DNA of 64,000 nucleotides from Gracilaria domingensis. Its lineage: Eukaryota; Rhodophyta; Florideophyceae; Gracilariales; Gracilariaceae. Positions within the stretch are counted from its first letter, which is position 1; the number at the start of each line of letters is the position of its first letter. The position numbers and the translations under genes were made by a program. The notes below the pieces were generated by a model, which made no database searches, was not told where the DNA came from, and saw nothing but the letters and a program-made list of their open reading frames with translations. Below are positions 30,331-41,335 of this stretch, piece by piece. The DNA lies in the NCBI GenBank assembly GCA_022539475.1, contig VCMS01000003.1, forward strand, positions 208,983 through 272,982, given 5' to 3'.

Positions 30331-30975
30331 ATGGCCATCATCGTGGATACGAATAAATCGCGATTAGTCCGATTCTTTGTAGACTCTCTTTCTGTCGTGG
30401 ATGGACTACAAGGAAACCTTCGCAAGCAGTGTAGCACTCTACAGCATCTTGCCGCAAAGCTGGATGAGCTCAGTTCCAATTGCGCAGTGTACGTATCCTG
30501 GACTCCCAGCCACTGTGGCGTAGATCAAAACGAAAAAGTCGACACTCTTGCCAAGAGCGGCTTGTATATTTCCCTACGTCTTCAAGCAGACGTTCCGATG
30601 GACTATGCAGACGTGAGAGCAATCTTGAAGCTCAAATCAAAGAGCAAAACCATTGCGGGACAATGCGTGGAAACTTTTGGTGACCAACGCGAGGCGCGGA
30701 GATCGGAAGTTGTGCTAGCGCAATTCTGCACGGGACACGTACCTGCACTCCACCCGGTGGCGTCTTATTTAGACCAACGCCTACTGAAGTGCGAGTGCGG
30801 TACAAACGTCAAAAAGAATGTCGAACACGTTCTTTTCCGATGCCCGCTTACAAGTGTTTCACGGCGAAACGAGCTCCCACCACCAAGAGAGCGAGAAGAC
30901 AAACCTCTGTTAGAGTTGATTAAGCAAAACCCGTCGAAATTTTCGGCCTTCTTAAGGAGAGAGAATTACGTTTAG
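30331..30975 (+). pseudogene. RNase H and CCHC C-terminal fragment of a non-LTR retrotransposon polyprotein
   Basis: A 214-residue frame whose first 80 residues are the distal RNase H domain: FFVDSLSVVDGLQGN carries the second catalytic Asp, and WTPSHCGVDQNEKVDTLAK carries the His and final Asp. The first RNase H strand and catalytic Asp are missing, and no reverse transcriptase is found upstream, so it is 5'-truncated. The C-terminal part has CECGTNVKKNVEHVLFRC, a C-x-C-x9-H-x4-C motif close to the CCHC finger that ends many LINE-type ORF2 proteins. The frame is otherwise intact, suggesting a fairly recent insertion. It is not expected to be active. Confidence 0.75.
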
Positions 30976-31046
30976 AATACTATAGCGTACTTTTCCTGCT
31001 TCTTCGCAATAAGGAGTTGCAGACCATACTAAAGAAGAAGAAGAAG
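30331..31046 (+). mobile_element. 5'-truncated LINE-like element with (AAG)n tail
   Basis: This interval covers the RNase H/CCHC fragment, a short 3' untranslated part, and a terminal run AAAGAAGAAGAAGAAG at 31031-31046. A 5' truncation with a simple-repeat 3' tail is typical of target-primed reverse transcription. No target-site duplication was identified by eye. Confidence 0.6.
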
Positions 31047-31930
31047 TCCGACTTCGGACAGATTCTCTCTCTCAATGGAGTTAGAATGTGTCCGTTTCAC
31101 ACGGGATGGCAAGACAGATATCCATCTTGCGCGTATCAGAAACTGATGCAGTATAAGGCTAGCTACAAAGTTCAAGAATCATAAGCTATCATCGGATACC
31201 AAGGTGCAACCCTTCTCTCTCAGATAAGTTGTCTGTTACTTGCGGTTTGTTTGGGAGACCCTGATTACATATCATCGTGATTATCATGGCGAACGTGTTG
31301 GTGTTCTGCTGTTGAGGCCCAGCGTCCGAATGAAAGGCTGTTTCTTCCCTGATATTGAGAAACTTAGTACTACATCATGGTGCTTGGATGCTTACGCCTT
31401 TGTGGCTCAACGGTCAACCTTCCAGCTTCAGCAGACGCTGTGTGGAAAGGAACTCGGTGGTCATTCCAGAGTGAAAACGATCAAGAAAAGTAGAATGTAA
31501 AGTTACATTCCTCTACGAAGGAAGCAAGCGTAGAGCTTCCACCCTTCTTTCGAAAGGTTGTACGAGATAGCCTGATAGCCTCGTTCGGTTGCCCATGTTC
31601 AGTTTGTTGCATTCTGCCCAAGAGAGCGTTCACTGGCAAGCCTTTAGAAGCATGGGTTCCCGAGAACACGTGGCAGTCACGTGACAGACATTTGATGCTC
31701 TTTCCTTTGTAACATTCCGTAATCAGAGGAAACGGGCGGGCTGGACGTGTGTGATGAACGTGATGCTCTTTGAGACAGCTCCGAGTCCCGAGCCGGTCCG
31801 CACGGAGCACAAAATACTAGCTTGTCGTTAACTCGTTTTTTCTTCGAACTCTCGTCGTGACGAAAACCATACTTCGTCTCTCAGGAAATCCTCTGTTGAG
31901 GGAGCTTTCCACCTCTTCATTACCCGGCAA
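31047..31930. other. Intergenic upstream of the acyltransferase gene
   Basis: About 0.9 kb; no gene recognised. Confidence 0.4.
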
Positions 31931-33337
31931 ATGTCCGAACCAATTTCACTTCCTTCAAACCATCCCGCCCCAAATGGGCGCCGGAGTCAGTCAACAAAAC
32001 CTCGGCACGAGAAATGGCACAAACTTATGCCCCTGGAACGGATAATGCTTGATGAAAATGTACTAACAAAGCAGGATATCATCACCGTATGTTTTACCCT
32101 TTCTTCAGTTCTTTCGGTACAAGACTTGCAACGTACTCTCCTGCCAAGATTTCTTTCTCACCCACGTTTCTGCAGCACTCTATCAAAGAGAAGAGGCGTT
32201 TATCGTTTTCAATATGATTCCAACTTTGCGCCTACCTCCCCTCAAATTGGTGCTTATCATGTCACTGTTGAGCCAACTATCTCAAACACATTAAGTGAAG
32301 AGAACCAATTATTCGCATTCAACGCCTCTCTGAATCGTATCATATCCACTGCTTTAGAAAAGGACCGTCCCTTGTGGCAGCTTCACGTGTTCCCGAAATG
32401 GTCTTTCAATCCTGAAACGCGAAGTAGTAGCACAACCCTTGTGCTTCGAGTGCACCATTCTATTGCTGATGGAATAGGACTCGTCAAATACTTCCTCTCG
32501 CGTGTGATTGATTCAGACGACTCCGCAAAATCACTGTTGGTCCCGAAGTCAACACGCCCCCGTCGGAATTTTTTTCGGGCATGTCTTGAAACCATGGGGG
32601 ATGTGATGAAAATCGCCACGACCCCGCTTTTTTCTGACCCCAAGACCTCTTTCACGCAACCGCAACAGAATACCCTTAATCATTGTGCAATTCTTCCACC
32701 TAGGGCCGAAATTATCTCTGAACTCAAGCTTGCAGCAAAGGAGCGAAACGCTACTATAAACGATGTCCTTATGGCTGCCTTTGCCGGAGCTGCGCGCAGG
32801 TATCTTATTGACATGGGTCATGACGTGAACAAGCTGAAAAACTTCCATACAGCGATGCCATTTAACAAGCACTTGTTCGACGAATTTCGAGATGAAGATG
32901 TGTCAAATCAGCTTGCAATGTTACCAGTGGCACTCCCAATTCATCTCCAAGACGCCGAAGAAAGACTCAAAGCTTGTGTGCGTGAGATGAATCGTGTGAA
33001 ACGAAGTTTCCAACCAGAGCTTGCCCTGATTGCTATGCGCATGGTCGCAGCTCTTCCGCTCTCTTTGAGGCGAACGGCTTGGGGTCGCCTCACTAAATCG
33101 GCCAGTGTTTTGTTTTCTAATGTACCGGGCCCTGTTTCTACGGTTACTGTTGACGGAATGGAGTTGCAAAGCGTACATGTCTTCCCGCCAATTGATTCGA
33201 ATACCGCTGTGAACATCGCTATGTTTTCGTATGATAATGGATTGTTCGTGACTGTTTCTGGAGATGCCAATCGATTGCCTCATCCGCGGAACTTGATTCA
33301 GTATTTTGATGATGAACTTCACCTGTTTGTAAGGTGA
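31931..33337 (+). CDS. Wax ester synthase/diacylglycerol acyltransferase (WS/DGAT, WSD type)
   Basis: 468 residues, single exon. The condensation-domain-type active site HHxxxDG appears as RVHHSIADGIGL at about residue 173-183. The C-terminal WS/DGAT domain shows LFSNVPGPVSTVTVDG and NTAVNIAMFSYDNGLFVTVSGD, the usual closing motifs. The first 40 residues are basic/polar with no clear signal. WSD enzymes acylate fatty alcohols or diacylglycerol with acyl-CoA to make wax esters or triacylglycerol, normally at the ER. Length and motif order match plant WSD1-like and bacterial enzymes. Many plant members have a hydrophobic segment; none is obvious here. The preferred acceptor cannot be read from sequence. 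Confidence 0.88.
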   Translation: MSEPISLPSNHPAPNGRRSQSTKPRHEKWHKLMPLERIMLDENVLTKQDIITVCFTLSSVLSVQDLQRTLLPRFLSHPRFCSTLSKRRGVYRFQYDSNFAPTSPQIGAYHVTVEPTISNTLSEENQLFAFNASLNRIISTALEKDRPLWQLHVFPKWSFNPETRSSSTTLVLRVHHSIADGIGLVKYFLSRVIDSDDSAKSLLVPKSTRPRRNFFRACLETMGDVMKIATTPLFSDPKTSFTQPQQNTLNHCAILPPRAEIISELKLAAKERNATINDVLMAAFAGAARRYLIDMGHDVNKLKNFHTAMPFNKHLFDEFRDEDVSNQLAMLPVALPIHLQDAEERLKACVREMNRVKRSFQPELALIAMRMVAALPLSLRRTAWGRLTKSASVLFSNVPGPVSTVTVDGMELQSVHVFPPIDSNTAVNIAMFSYDNGLFVTVSGDANRLPHPRNLIQYFDDELHLFVR

Positions 33338-34738
33338 TTAGGTGCAAATCGAAGAGTTTTTGAAGCACATGTCCCGGTTAAGGTTAAGGTGCAGTGGACC
33401 GATTTTGTTCTAAAGTATGTTTGCTGTCACATATCGTTGCGGAAACATATTTGACTCAAGAGATCGGCAACAAAGAAAAGCTATGAAGATGCTCATAAAT
33501 GCATCGCATCGTTAAAACGCTGCAATCAGCCTAAGATTCGGGTTGATGGAGCTACTTGAAGCAAATGCAGGAAGTTATGTCTCGTCTTACCGATTCTCTG
33601 CTCTAATGTTGCTCTGATGTTCCCCTTCCAATTGAGGGCTAGAGCACACGAGGAAACTAATGTCCTGGCTCAAGTGTCCAAATCTTCATCAGAGTTTATG
33701 ATGTGCATCGCAAGCAAAGATCCCTTTTCACAAATGAGTAGTGAAGGCTACTGGCACATAAGGCCCCTCGCGAAAAACTTCAACACTTTTGACTTGAAGC
33801 TACACGCTCTCGTCTCTGGAATGTACAAATACGTTTTCGAATCTTTTGCGTTCTACTGAAAGCGGGCACCGAGGCGTTTCGGATACCCCGGGGTACAGCG
33901 GATTCCGAAATCAAACCGAATAAACTGTAGGTTAGAACGTAGACCTTCTCATATGTCCATTTCTCCGCCTCAATTTGTCCTTTAACAGCTAGAGAGGAAC
34001 GCAATATATGCATTTCGTCAATTCCAATGGAGCTCGTTAAGTTCATGGAGCTGATGATCACCGGCTGCAGCTTCTAGTGCACAACTTCTATACAAGTACC
34101 TGCAACGGATAAGGCGGATACTCGGAACTTTTTCTTCTTCTCCTCTACAGTCAGATCCCCCAGCTACGAAACTGTAGTGAGATTATCTTTGAGGCTAGAG
34201 GTAACCTTCTCTCTTAAAGAAGGCAAGAATCAGGAGGATACCCCGAAACGGTGAGAAACTACGTTGCCGAGTCGCTCCAAACAATGGATTCATGTTTACT
34301 CAGTGAACCCTTCGCCGTTGTAGCTCTTAACTGGCACAGGACCTAGATGTGAAGGGACAATGTCTCTTGGATTTGTTGAAGTATTGATGCATTTAATTGT
34401 GTACAGCGATAAGACTATGTCTAATACGCTGGTTCGCTGCACGTGGTTTCTTCTGTTGGCAGCAAACAGAAGAGAAGCGTCAGATTTTGATGACCATGCG
34501 TTTACGGTCATCTACAAGATACGTGACGTATCCTTCCTATAAGGATAGGATATGGGGGTGTGTCATTTCCAGTTAGCTACGCAGCTTGACCTCAACTCTT
34601 ATCTGGTATGGTACCTCTCGGCACATGTCAGCTTAAGCGCCGCGAATCATGATACCGAAGGTGCGAAGAAAACCTTCTTTCCGTTCAACAGGAGTCAAGA
34701 CACACTGTATAGGGCTCAGAATCAGGGGCAAACATTCC
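33338..34738. other. 1.4 kb intergenic between convergent genes
   Basis: No gene recognised. An imperfect inverted repeat at about 33,877-33,910 (TTTCGGA and TCCGAAA around a TACCCCGGGGTA palindrome) is the only structure noticed. Confidence 0.4.
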
Positions 34739-36256
34739 CTAGCATATGAAGATCTCCCTAGCTCGCAACTCCGAGCATTCCAAACACGGATTCTGCGTAA
34801 AGCTGCCGTTTGACAACTCCCTGCGTACTTGAGAAACAAGATCGTAATGTGATAGCTTTGGGTTCCGTTCATAGATTGTTGCAAGCGTTTTGGTCAATGC
34901 ACCGAATGCCTTTCCGTTAGGAGGCTGCACGTCGGCGCTAGTTTCATGCGCTTGACAACCTGTGATAAGGGTACACACATCTGGGGCCATCGCCTTATGC
35001 ATGGGAGTATATCCCGGTGCGTCGGGATCGGTCTGAGCCGTGATACCAATATCCTTCAGTGCTGCGGCGAGAGCACTGACAGGATTTTCTGACTCGGGCA
35101 AAGAATGTTGAGTGGCACCATCACTGCCCTCACGAAGCGAAAGAGGGTAGCCACTGGAAGGAACACCTTCGCTTCCATCTCTTGGAAGGGAACCAACGAT
35201 CGCATCAACGGATCCACTTTGGGGCGAAGAAACTGGATTGCCATCACCGTAGTCCAACAGATTACACTCAAAAGCCAAAGTGTTCCTAGACAGAACGGAA
35301 CCTAACAATCCGAAGGCGGGGTTAGCGGAATGGCGTTCCTGTTTCTTTATCTCTTGCACAGCGTATTTCATCATGAGTTTTCCAGCAGTACCTCCATATG
35401 CTTCTGCCATAGCACCCTTAACTCCGGAACCTGTAGGCTCGACAGGCTTTCCAAGTTTCTGAGACATGACATCACATATGGTAGATATGGGAAGTGAGCG
35501 TGCAGACTGAGCCACTTGACCCCCTCTGCTTCCACCAAGGACATTTAGAAGGATATCACTTTCAGGTTGCGGCGATACACTATAATCATCCTTGGAACCT
35601 TCAATAGCAATCTGAGTTCCATCGAGCATTGTCCCAGAATGACAGCAATCAGTGACAACCGTCGCTTTGGAACCGTGAGGAAGCTTAGAAAAGAACTGCT
35701 TGAGATCGTCATCTGCCATCAAGAAAAGCTCTTCCAGCACGATAGCTTCATCAAGATTATCCCCTTCGATATCGTCATCATCGGCAGGTATCTGCGTTCC
35801 ATGTCCGCTGAAATGCATGAAAATAACATCGCCTGCCTTGCGGTCAGAACAGAGCCAATTTAGTGCTTTCTTAACATTCTTATGGTTCGGCAAGTCGTAG
35901 CCGTCATCGTCATCGATGAGCATTTTGATGTTGTCCTCCTCAAAACCCTTGCTTCTTACGATATCATACATAATACGAGCATCGTTGCAACATCCCATGA
36001 CTGGAGTATTTAAGCAAGACTGTTAGAGGTGATGCAGACATTTAAGTCTAGCTGATTGTTGTACGAGACGCGAAGAGTACTTACGAGCCGCTCTGGGGTT
36101 ATTGACGTAGTTGATACCAATGATGACGGCATACTTTCCAGTGGTCGATTCAAGCGAACCGCGACTAAGCAAAGCAGATGCAAAACCGTGGAAATATGAG
36201 ACGAGACCACCAAACAATCGTCGAAACATGCGTACAAAGAAACCGGGCACAGACAT
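34739..36256 (-). CDS. Metacaspase with type II-like layout, one intron
   Basis: complement(join(34739..36000,36085..36256)) gives 477 residues. The 84-nt intron has donor GTAAGT, acceptor CCAG and a CTAAC branch. The first exon supplies the strand KYAVIIGINYV that opens the p20 caspase fold; without it the enzyme would be headless. The catalytic dyad is His124 in HFSGHGTQIP and Cys177 in TDCCHSGTMLDG (canonical DSCHSG has Ser where this has Cys). An Asp/Glu-rich calcium-site-like stretch follows the His. A linker of roughly 200 residues separates p20 from the p10 part (TLITGCQAHETSADVQ, then PCLECSELRAREIFIC), as in type II metacaspases. Residues 1-35 are basic-hydrophobic, not the zinc-finger prodomain of plant type I. 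These are calcium-dependent Arg/Lys-specific cysteine proteases linked to stress and cell death. Confidence 0.88.
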
Positions 36257-38533
36257 GTTGTCTGTATGTACGGATGTATAAAGGAGGTTGAAAGCAGAAC
36301 GGCGATAGAAAGCTCTGACGTGAAGAATGGTTTGCGCCCGGCAAGCTGCTGTACGGGCCCATCCATGTTTGAGATAAGGATAGCATCTTCGGTCGAAGGC
36401 TGTTGAAAATTGAAATGGGGGCTACGAGAAAAGCTCTCACGCGAAATGCGTCGTATTGGTCAGCGGCAAAACACCTCAAGTTCGTGGTCATGAGACAAAT
36501 TCAATAACCTGGTTGATGAAGTAATATCTCCTGCACAGGTATGAAAGAGCATTATTCATTGCCACAGTTTCCGGCCAACCTGGCTGGCTAGAACAAGTTT
36601 CTGTTGATCTTAGTATCTGTGCCAATCGTATTATGTCTATTCCAGGGCACGTAACTTTAAGACAGTTCTTTTGCTGTCGTTATTCAGATCAGAAGCACCA
36701 AACGCGGGGACCATCTGTGAAGGACGAAGGAGAAGGATCCGTTTCTGGAGCCTGGCAAGCGTTGAAACATTTGCGTCAACTCTATCGCTGAGCATGACAC
36801 AGAGAGGTGTTGGCTGGCCAGACGACCGCAGCGATCCATAGCGAAACTTGCGCGAGTCAAAAGTACCATTACGCTGAACACCGCCTCATAAGTGAAAAAA
36901 AGTTTTCCGGCATGGCACAGACGATGTTACCCTTTGGTACCCGTCTCATGATGAGACTCTCATCACACTTCCTGAACATGATGTCTGCGAAATCCATCGC
37001 CGTCTCTCCCCATTTTGAAGCTTCCCGTAGAAGAAGAACCTCACTGTGCTGCATCTCTTGGTTTTGTTGTGTATGGTTAATGCTGCAATCAGCGACCGTC
37101 CTAAGGTCTATTCCCCGGAGGGCTGCTGCCGGCAAACTGTTTGAGACCGCTGATTGTGCTTTTTTCTTGTGAAGGATTTTGCAAAGTGACTTGCATGTCG
37201 TGTTCGACGGTACACCATAAGAAGCAGGCTTCGGCATTGAATCCAGGGTGTTAAACCTTTTGGTTTACAATATGATTGCTTCAACTTTGAGGCTGATCTT
37301 CTGTTTTGCACTATGGTCAGTTCGATATGTAGTTCGACGTGTGCTCCGACGAGTAGTGAAGCGAGTTCGGGCGACTTCGGCACATGCAAATGCGGAGACG
37401 CTTGCCTGTTTTAATGAACCTAAATTCAGTTGTTGAAACGTGTTGCATAGAGAACTGTGGGAGTTCTACGGAAGGTAGCAGAGTCTTAAGGGTGATCATA
37501 ATAATCGTCCTTGTCCCATTGCTGTGTCGACTGGTTATCGGTCGCGTCTGGCAAAGCCGAGTTTGAGCACTGAAACTCCCACACGCACACGAAGCGGCTC
37601 GATAGACATCGCCTCCCGCAATTCCATTCCATACTTAGAGCATTTCCAATCTGGTTGGATTTCAATTGTCGAGCATCTTCTGGCCATGTTCAAGGACAGT
37701 GCATGTACTGGCAAAGCCGTAATCTGTTGCTGAAGTTGTTTCTATGTACGTGGAATGAGTCTCTTAACCGATAAACTCTTGCCGAAAAGCCATCTGCGTG
37801 ATCATCGCCATGATGGGGAGGGGCGCGTGCTGGAGCTCTATAAAGTCGTGATGAGTAAAGTACAGAGACGTGAGACAAATGCAGGATTTGTTTGCCCTCA
37901 AAAACTACGCACCGTCTAACAACGGCACCTGGTGAGGAACCTGCCATCCGAGCAGATTCGCTGTTCCGCCGTACATATTTATTACGGAGATAATAGCACT
38001 TCGCGCCTAAACCGGGAACTAATTTCCATTCATGAACTTCTTATCAAAGAAAACAAAGAAAGAGAGCTCAGCTACTACTCTGCTACGCAATAAAGTATCC
38101 TCTAGAAGACGTTCGGTGCACTTTTGAGCGACGTCACTGGATACTCGAAAGTTGGGTGGAGAGGCTCTGAACGTGCGAAAAAGAAACGTCGGTTCCGAAC
38201 AGGTTCAACCGGCAGAAGGCTTTACGTCGACAGACTACAGTATCATACATGCTGTTGAGCCTGCCAGTTGTATCCATCTACAGATTCCTGCAGCAGGGCA
38301 GAGCCTGCCCCTCTAGCTAACGAGAACGCTTCTCAAGATCCGAAATAAATCCTCGGTCCTTGAAATTCCGTAAATTTTCGGGCCCACCACCGCCGACGAT
38401 GGAACATCTTCGGCTACTAGCCTGCTTCCTTGTGGACATATAAAAGCTTCGTTGCTAATGCTAGACATTTTTGCCTGCTACAGTCTTTCTTCCGGCAGGA
38501 GTGACACTCTAATTTTGTTCTACTTTCTGCACA
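36257..38533. other. 2.3 kb divergent intergenic region
   Basis: Between the metacaspase and SPB1, both reading outward. Opposing frames near 36,807-37,237 (about 120 residues each) have no recognisable motif. A TATA box for SPB1 lies at 38439. Another CTATAAAG string at about 37,838 has no gene after it. Confidence 0.4.
38439..38446 (+). promoter_or_regulatory. TATA box of SPB1
   Basis: TATAAAAG, 95 nt upstream of the SPB1 start codon. Confidence 0.6.
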
Positions 38534-41335
38534 ATGGGGAAGAAGGGAAAGGTTGGAAAGAACAGGCAAGACAAGTTCTATCATCTGGCCAAGGAACAAG
38601 GCTTTCGCTCTCGCGCATCTTTCAAGCTGGTCCAGCTAAACCGCCGTCATGACTTCCTTTCTTCTGCTGCAAATGGAGTGATTGATCTCTGCGCAGCTCC
38701 AGGAGGGTGGATGCAGGTTGCACGCAAACACATGCCCTTGGGAGCTCCATGTATCGGAATTGATTTGGTTCCAATCAGGCCAGTGCAAGGATGCTTGGGC
38801 CTGGTTGGTGATATTACATCGGATGCTACTAAAGGGGAACTAAAGCGTGCGTTGCGCTCGTCGGGTGCTTCTGAAAAAGTTGATGTTGTTCTTAACGATG
38901 GCTCTCCAAACATGGGTAAGGCATGGCTGCAGGACGCGTACACTCAATCCGAACTCACGCTTGCTGCACTTAAACTGGCGTCAGAATTTCTTGCATCAGG
39001 AGGTACTTTTGTCACCAAGGTGTTTCGATCAAATGACTACAACTCCCTTTTGTTTGTCATGAACCAACTTTTCAATCGAGTTAATGCTACAAAACCATCC
39101 GCCAGTCGGGCAGAATCTGCCGAAATCTATGTCATATGCCTCGATTACAAGTCACCGAAATCTATCGATCCGCGTCTATTGAATCCAAAATTTGTTTTCA
39201 AGGACTTAGGAAGCTCGAAAGATGCCCTCACAGAAAAGCAGGACTTATTCCTCAACACGGTCATGAAGGATATGAAAAAGAGGAAGAGACATCGCGGTGG
39301 CTATGAAGATGGTCAGAACATTCTCTTTAAACGAGTGCCCGTGTTGCAATTTTGTCAGACACCTCGACCAGTCGCCTTAATGGTCGAGTCAAATCAATTC
39401 TCCTTTGATCCTCGGGACCTTGAAAATGAGCAAATCAGTCGAGAAAACGCGTTGCGGGTTGCAAAATGCCTTGAGTTAATACCGGAGACTACGTCTGAGG
39501 TCTTGAGTTGTTGCGAAGATCTCAAGGTGTTGGCAAGACGAGAGTTCAAGCTCCTGCTGAAATGGCGTGCTATTGCTCGTGATGTTTTGACCAAGGAAAA
39601 CCTTCTCCACCCCACACAGGATGCCGAGAATGAAAACGAGAATGAAAACAAAAACAAAACGAGTGATACGGAAGGTGATCTTCACGAAGAAAATGAGGAA
39701 TATTCTGACGGAACTGGTGATGATGAAGTTGACAGCGAAGAAGAAAAGCTTGGTGAAGAAATGCAGCGGGCCGTCGCAGAACAGCGGGCGAAAGAGAAGA
39801 GGAAGAAAAGGAAGGAAAACAAAATGCGTAGTGCGATACAAAGAAAGATTGATATGAAGATAATTCTTCCGGGTCAGGGCAATGGTTATGAAGATAATGC
39901 TCCTGTCGGTTTATTCTCTCTTCGAACAGCAAACCAGGCATTAAAGCACGGAGCTCAAGTAACGAATGTGCCGCATGGCGAAGATCAGGATGCTCATGAG
40001 AACGATAAGGGCTACGATGGTGACGAAGATGTGCGGCAGAGTAACGCGATTGTTCCTTATAAGGCTGGTGATATCAACGCTCCATGGCAAGACGACTCTA
40101 AAGAAATTGAAAAGGATCTTGATAGGTGGTACAAACTGTACCTAGGGGAACGAAAACGCGACAAGAACGGTGTACTTCTCAAAGAGTCAAACGAAAGAAG
40201 ACGTGCTGCAAAACGCGCAAATATAAGGGAAGAAGCTCAGAAAGAGGAAAGGGGAGATCATGCCGATGAAGCAGAAAAACAAGTGAACCTTGAAGTGGAC
40301 TCTTCGGCGTCCAGTAGCAGTGATGAGGATCCAAGCGATGATGAATTCCATGTTCCGAAGAAAGCCTTAAACTCTCGGGAGGCTTCACTTTGGTTCTCAC
40401 AACCAGTTTTCCAAGATATTCCCGGACTATATTCATTCGAAAGTGATTCTGAGGATGAGCCCCAAATCAGAAGGGATGGGTCGAAGTCGACTAAGGAGAG
40501 CCGATCAACTTCTGGAACGGGAGAAAGTGTTGAGGAAGACTATCAGGAGAACTTTGCCAAAGCTGCACGAGCAGAAGCATTTGCCACTCTGAAGAAAGAG
40601 GAGCAGCGAAAGCAAGAAGAAGGCGATACCTTCGAAGTAGTTCCAATGGAAGGAGAAAAGCAGCTCAGCTCTTCGAAGAGAAAAAGGGGTGATGATGATG
40701 AAGAACTGAGCGACTCATCGTTTCACTCTTCGGATTATGATACCGATGAAAGGGCAGAGATGATTGCTATCGGGAAACGGATGCGTCGGTCTAAGAATGA
40801 GGCAAATGAGGTTCTTGATGATGCATACAATCGATATACGTTTGACGATCCCCTCTTCTTACCGCGCTGGTTTGCAGACGCCGACCCATTGTATCGAACG
40901 AGGCAACCGCCTGTGACAAAAGAACAAGTTAACGAAATGAAAGAATATATCAAGTCTCTTGAAGCCATGCCCACGAAGAAAGAGAGAGAGGCAAAGGCTC
41001 GTAAACGCGCCCGAGTGGCGAAAAAGATGGAAGCCATGAAGGCAAAAGCCAATACTATTGCGGAGCAAGCCGACGTCCCCGCAAGCTCCCGAATGAGAGC
41101 AATTGAAGAGCTATACAAGAAGGCCATGAAGTCGGACAAAAGCAGTAAGAAGGGAAAACGAAAGCAGTACCAGGTTTTGAAACCGAACGGTAGAATATCG
41201 GTAGGAAAGAACATTTCCAAGGGAAAGCGAAGTGGAAAAGGAGTTACTAACGTTCTCGTAGACAGAAGGATGAAGGCCGACAAGCGGGGACTTCAAAAGG
41301 CACAGAAACGGATGGGAAAGGGCAAAAAGGGATGA
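38534..41335 (+). CDS. SPB1: SPB1/FTSJ3 rRNA 2'-O-methyltransferase
   Basis: 933 residues, single exon, start ACAATGG. The N-terminal FtsJ/RrmJ methyltransferase (1-210) has the K-D-K-E tetrad: Lys in RSRASFKLVQL, Asp in VVLNDGSPNMG, Lys in TFVTKVFRSNDY, Glu in AEIYVICLDYKSP. The SAM-binding loop is DLCAAPGGWMQVA. A DUF3381-type middle (about 235-420) follows, then highly charged coiled segments (380-560, 580-740). The Spb1 C-terminal domain (about 760-930) includes LFLPRWFADADPLYRTRQPPV and ends in Lys-rich KRMGKGKKG. SPB1 methylates the A-loop of large-subunit rRNA in the nucleolus and is needed for 60S maturation. Length and domain order match yeast and human orthologues. It joins the L1-fold gene at 1554 as ribosome-biogenesis content. 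Confidence 0.95.
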   Translation: MGKKGKVGKNRQDKFYHLAKEQGFRSRASFKLVQLNRRHDFLSSAANGVIDLCAAPGGWMQVARKHMPLGAPCIGIDLVPIRPVQGCLGLVGDITSDATKGELKRALRSSGASEKVDVVLNDGSPNMGKAWLQDAYTQSELTLAALKLASEFLASGGTFVTKVFRSNDYNSLLFVMNQLFNRVNATKPSASRAESAEIYVICLDYKSPKSIDPRLLNPKFVFKDLGSSKDALTEKQDLFLNTVMKDMKKRKRHRGGYEDGQNILFKRVPVLQFCQTPRPVALMVESNQFSFDPRDLENEQISRENALRVAKCLELIPETTSEVLSCCEDLKVLARREFKLLLKWRAIARDVLTKENLLHPTQDAENENENENKNKTSDTEGDLHEENEEYSDGTGDDEVDSEEEKLGEEMQRAVAEQRAKEKRKKRKENKMRSAIQRKIDMKIILPGQGNGYEDNAPVGLFSLRTANQALKHGAQVTNVPHGEDQDAHENDKGYDGDEDVRQSNAIVPYKAGDINAPWQDDSKEIEKDLDRWYKLYLGERKRDKNGVLLKESNERRRAAKRANIREEAQKEERGDHADEAEKQVNLEVDSSASSSSDEDPSDDEFHVPKKALNSREASLWFSQPVFQDIPGLYSFESDSEDEPQIRRDGSKSTKESRSTSGTGESVEEDYQENFAKAARAEAFATLKKEEQRKQEEGDTFEVVPMEGEKQLSSSKRKRGDDDEELSDSSFHSSDYDTDERAEMIAIGKRMRRSKNEANEVLDDAYNRYTFDDPLFLPRWFADADPLYRTRQPPVTKEQVNEMKEYIKSLEAMPTKKEREAKARKRARVAKKMEAMKAKANTIAEQADVPASSRMRAIEELYKKAMKSDKSSKKGKRKQYQVLKPNGRISVGKNISKGKRSGKGVTNVLVDRRMKADKRGLQKAQKRMGKGKKG

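Noticed and set aside
34106-34140. Reverse-strand GAAGAAGAAA tail as another LINE end
   Set aside because: The sequence next to it does not match the AATAAG...CCA...TAAAG terminus shared by the other copies.
36807-37237. Opposing 120-residue frames, one faintly ankyrin-like
   Set aside because: No repeat consensus could be aligned and both strands are open equally.
38190-38220. tRNA-like GGTTCAACC string
   Set aside because: No matching acceptor, D or anticodon arms nearby; no tRNA could be folded.
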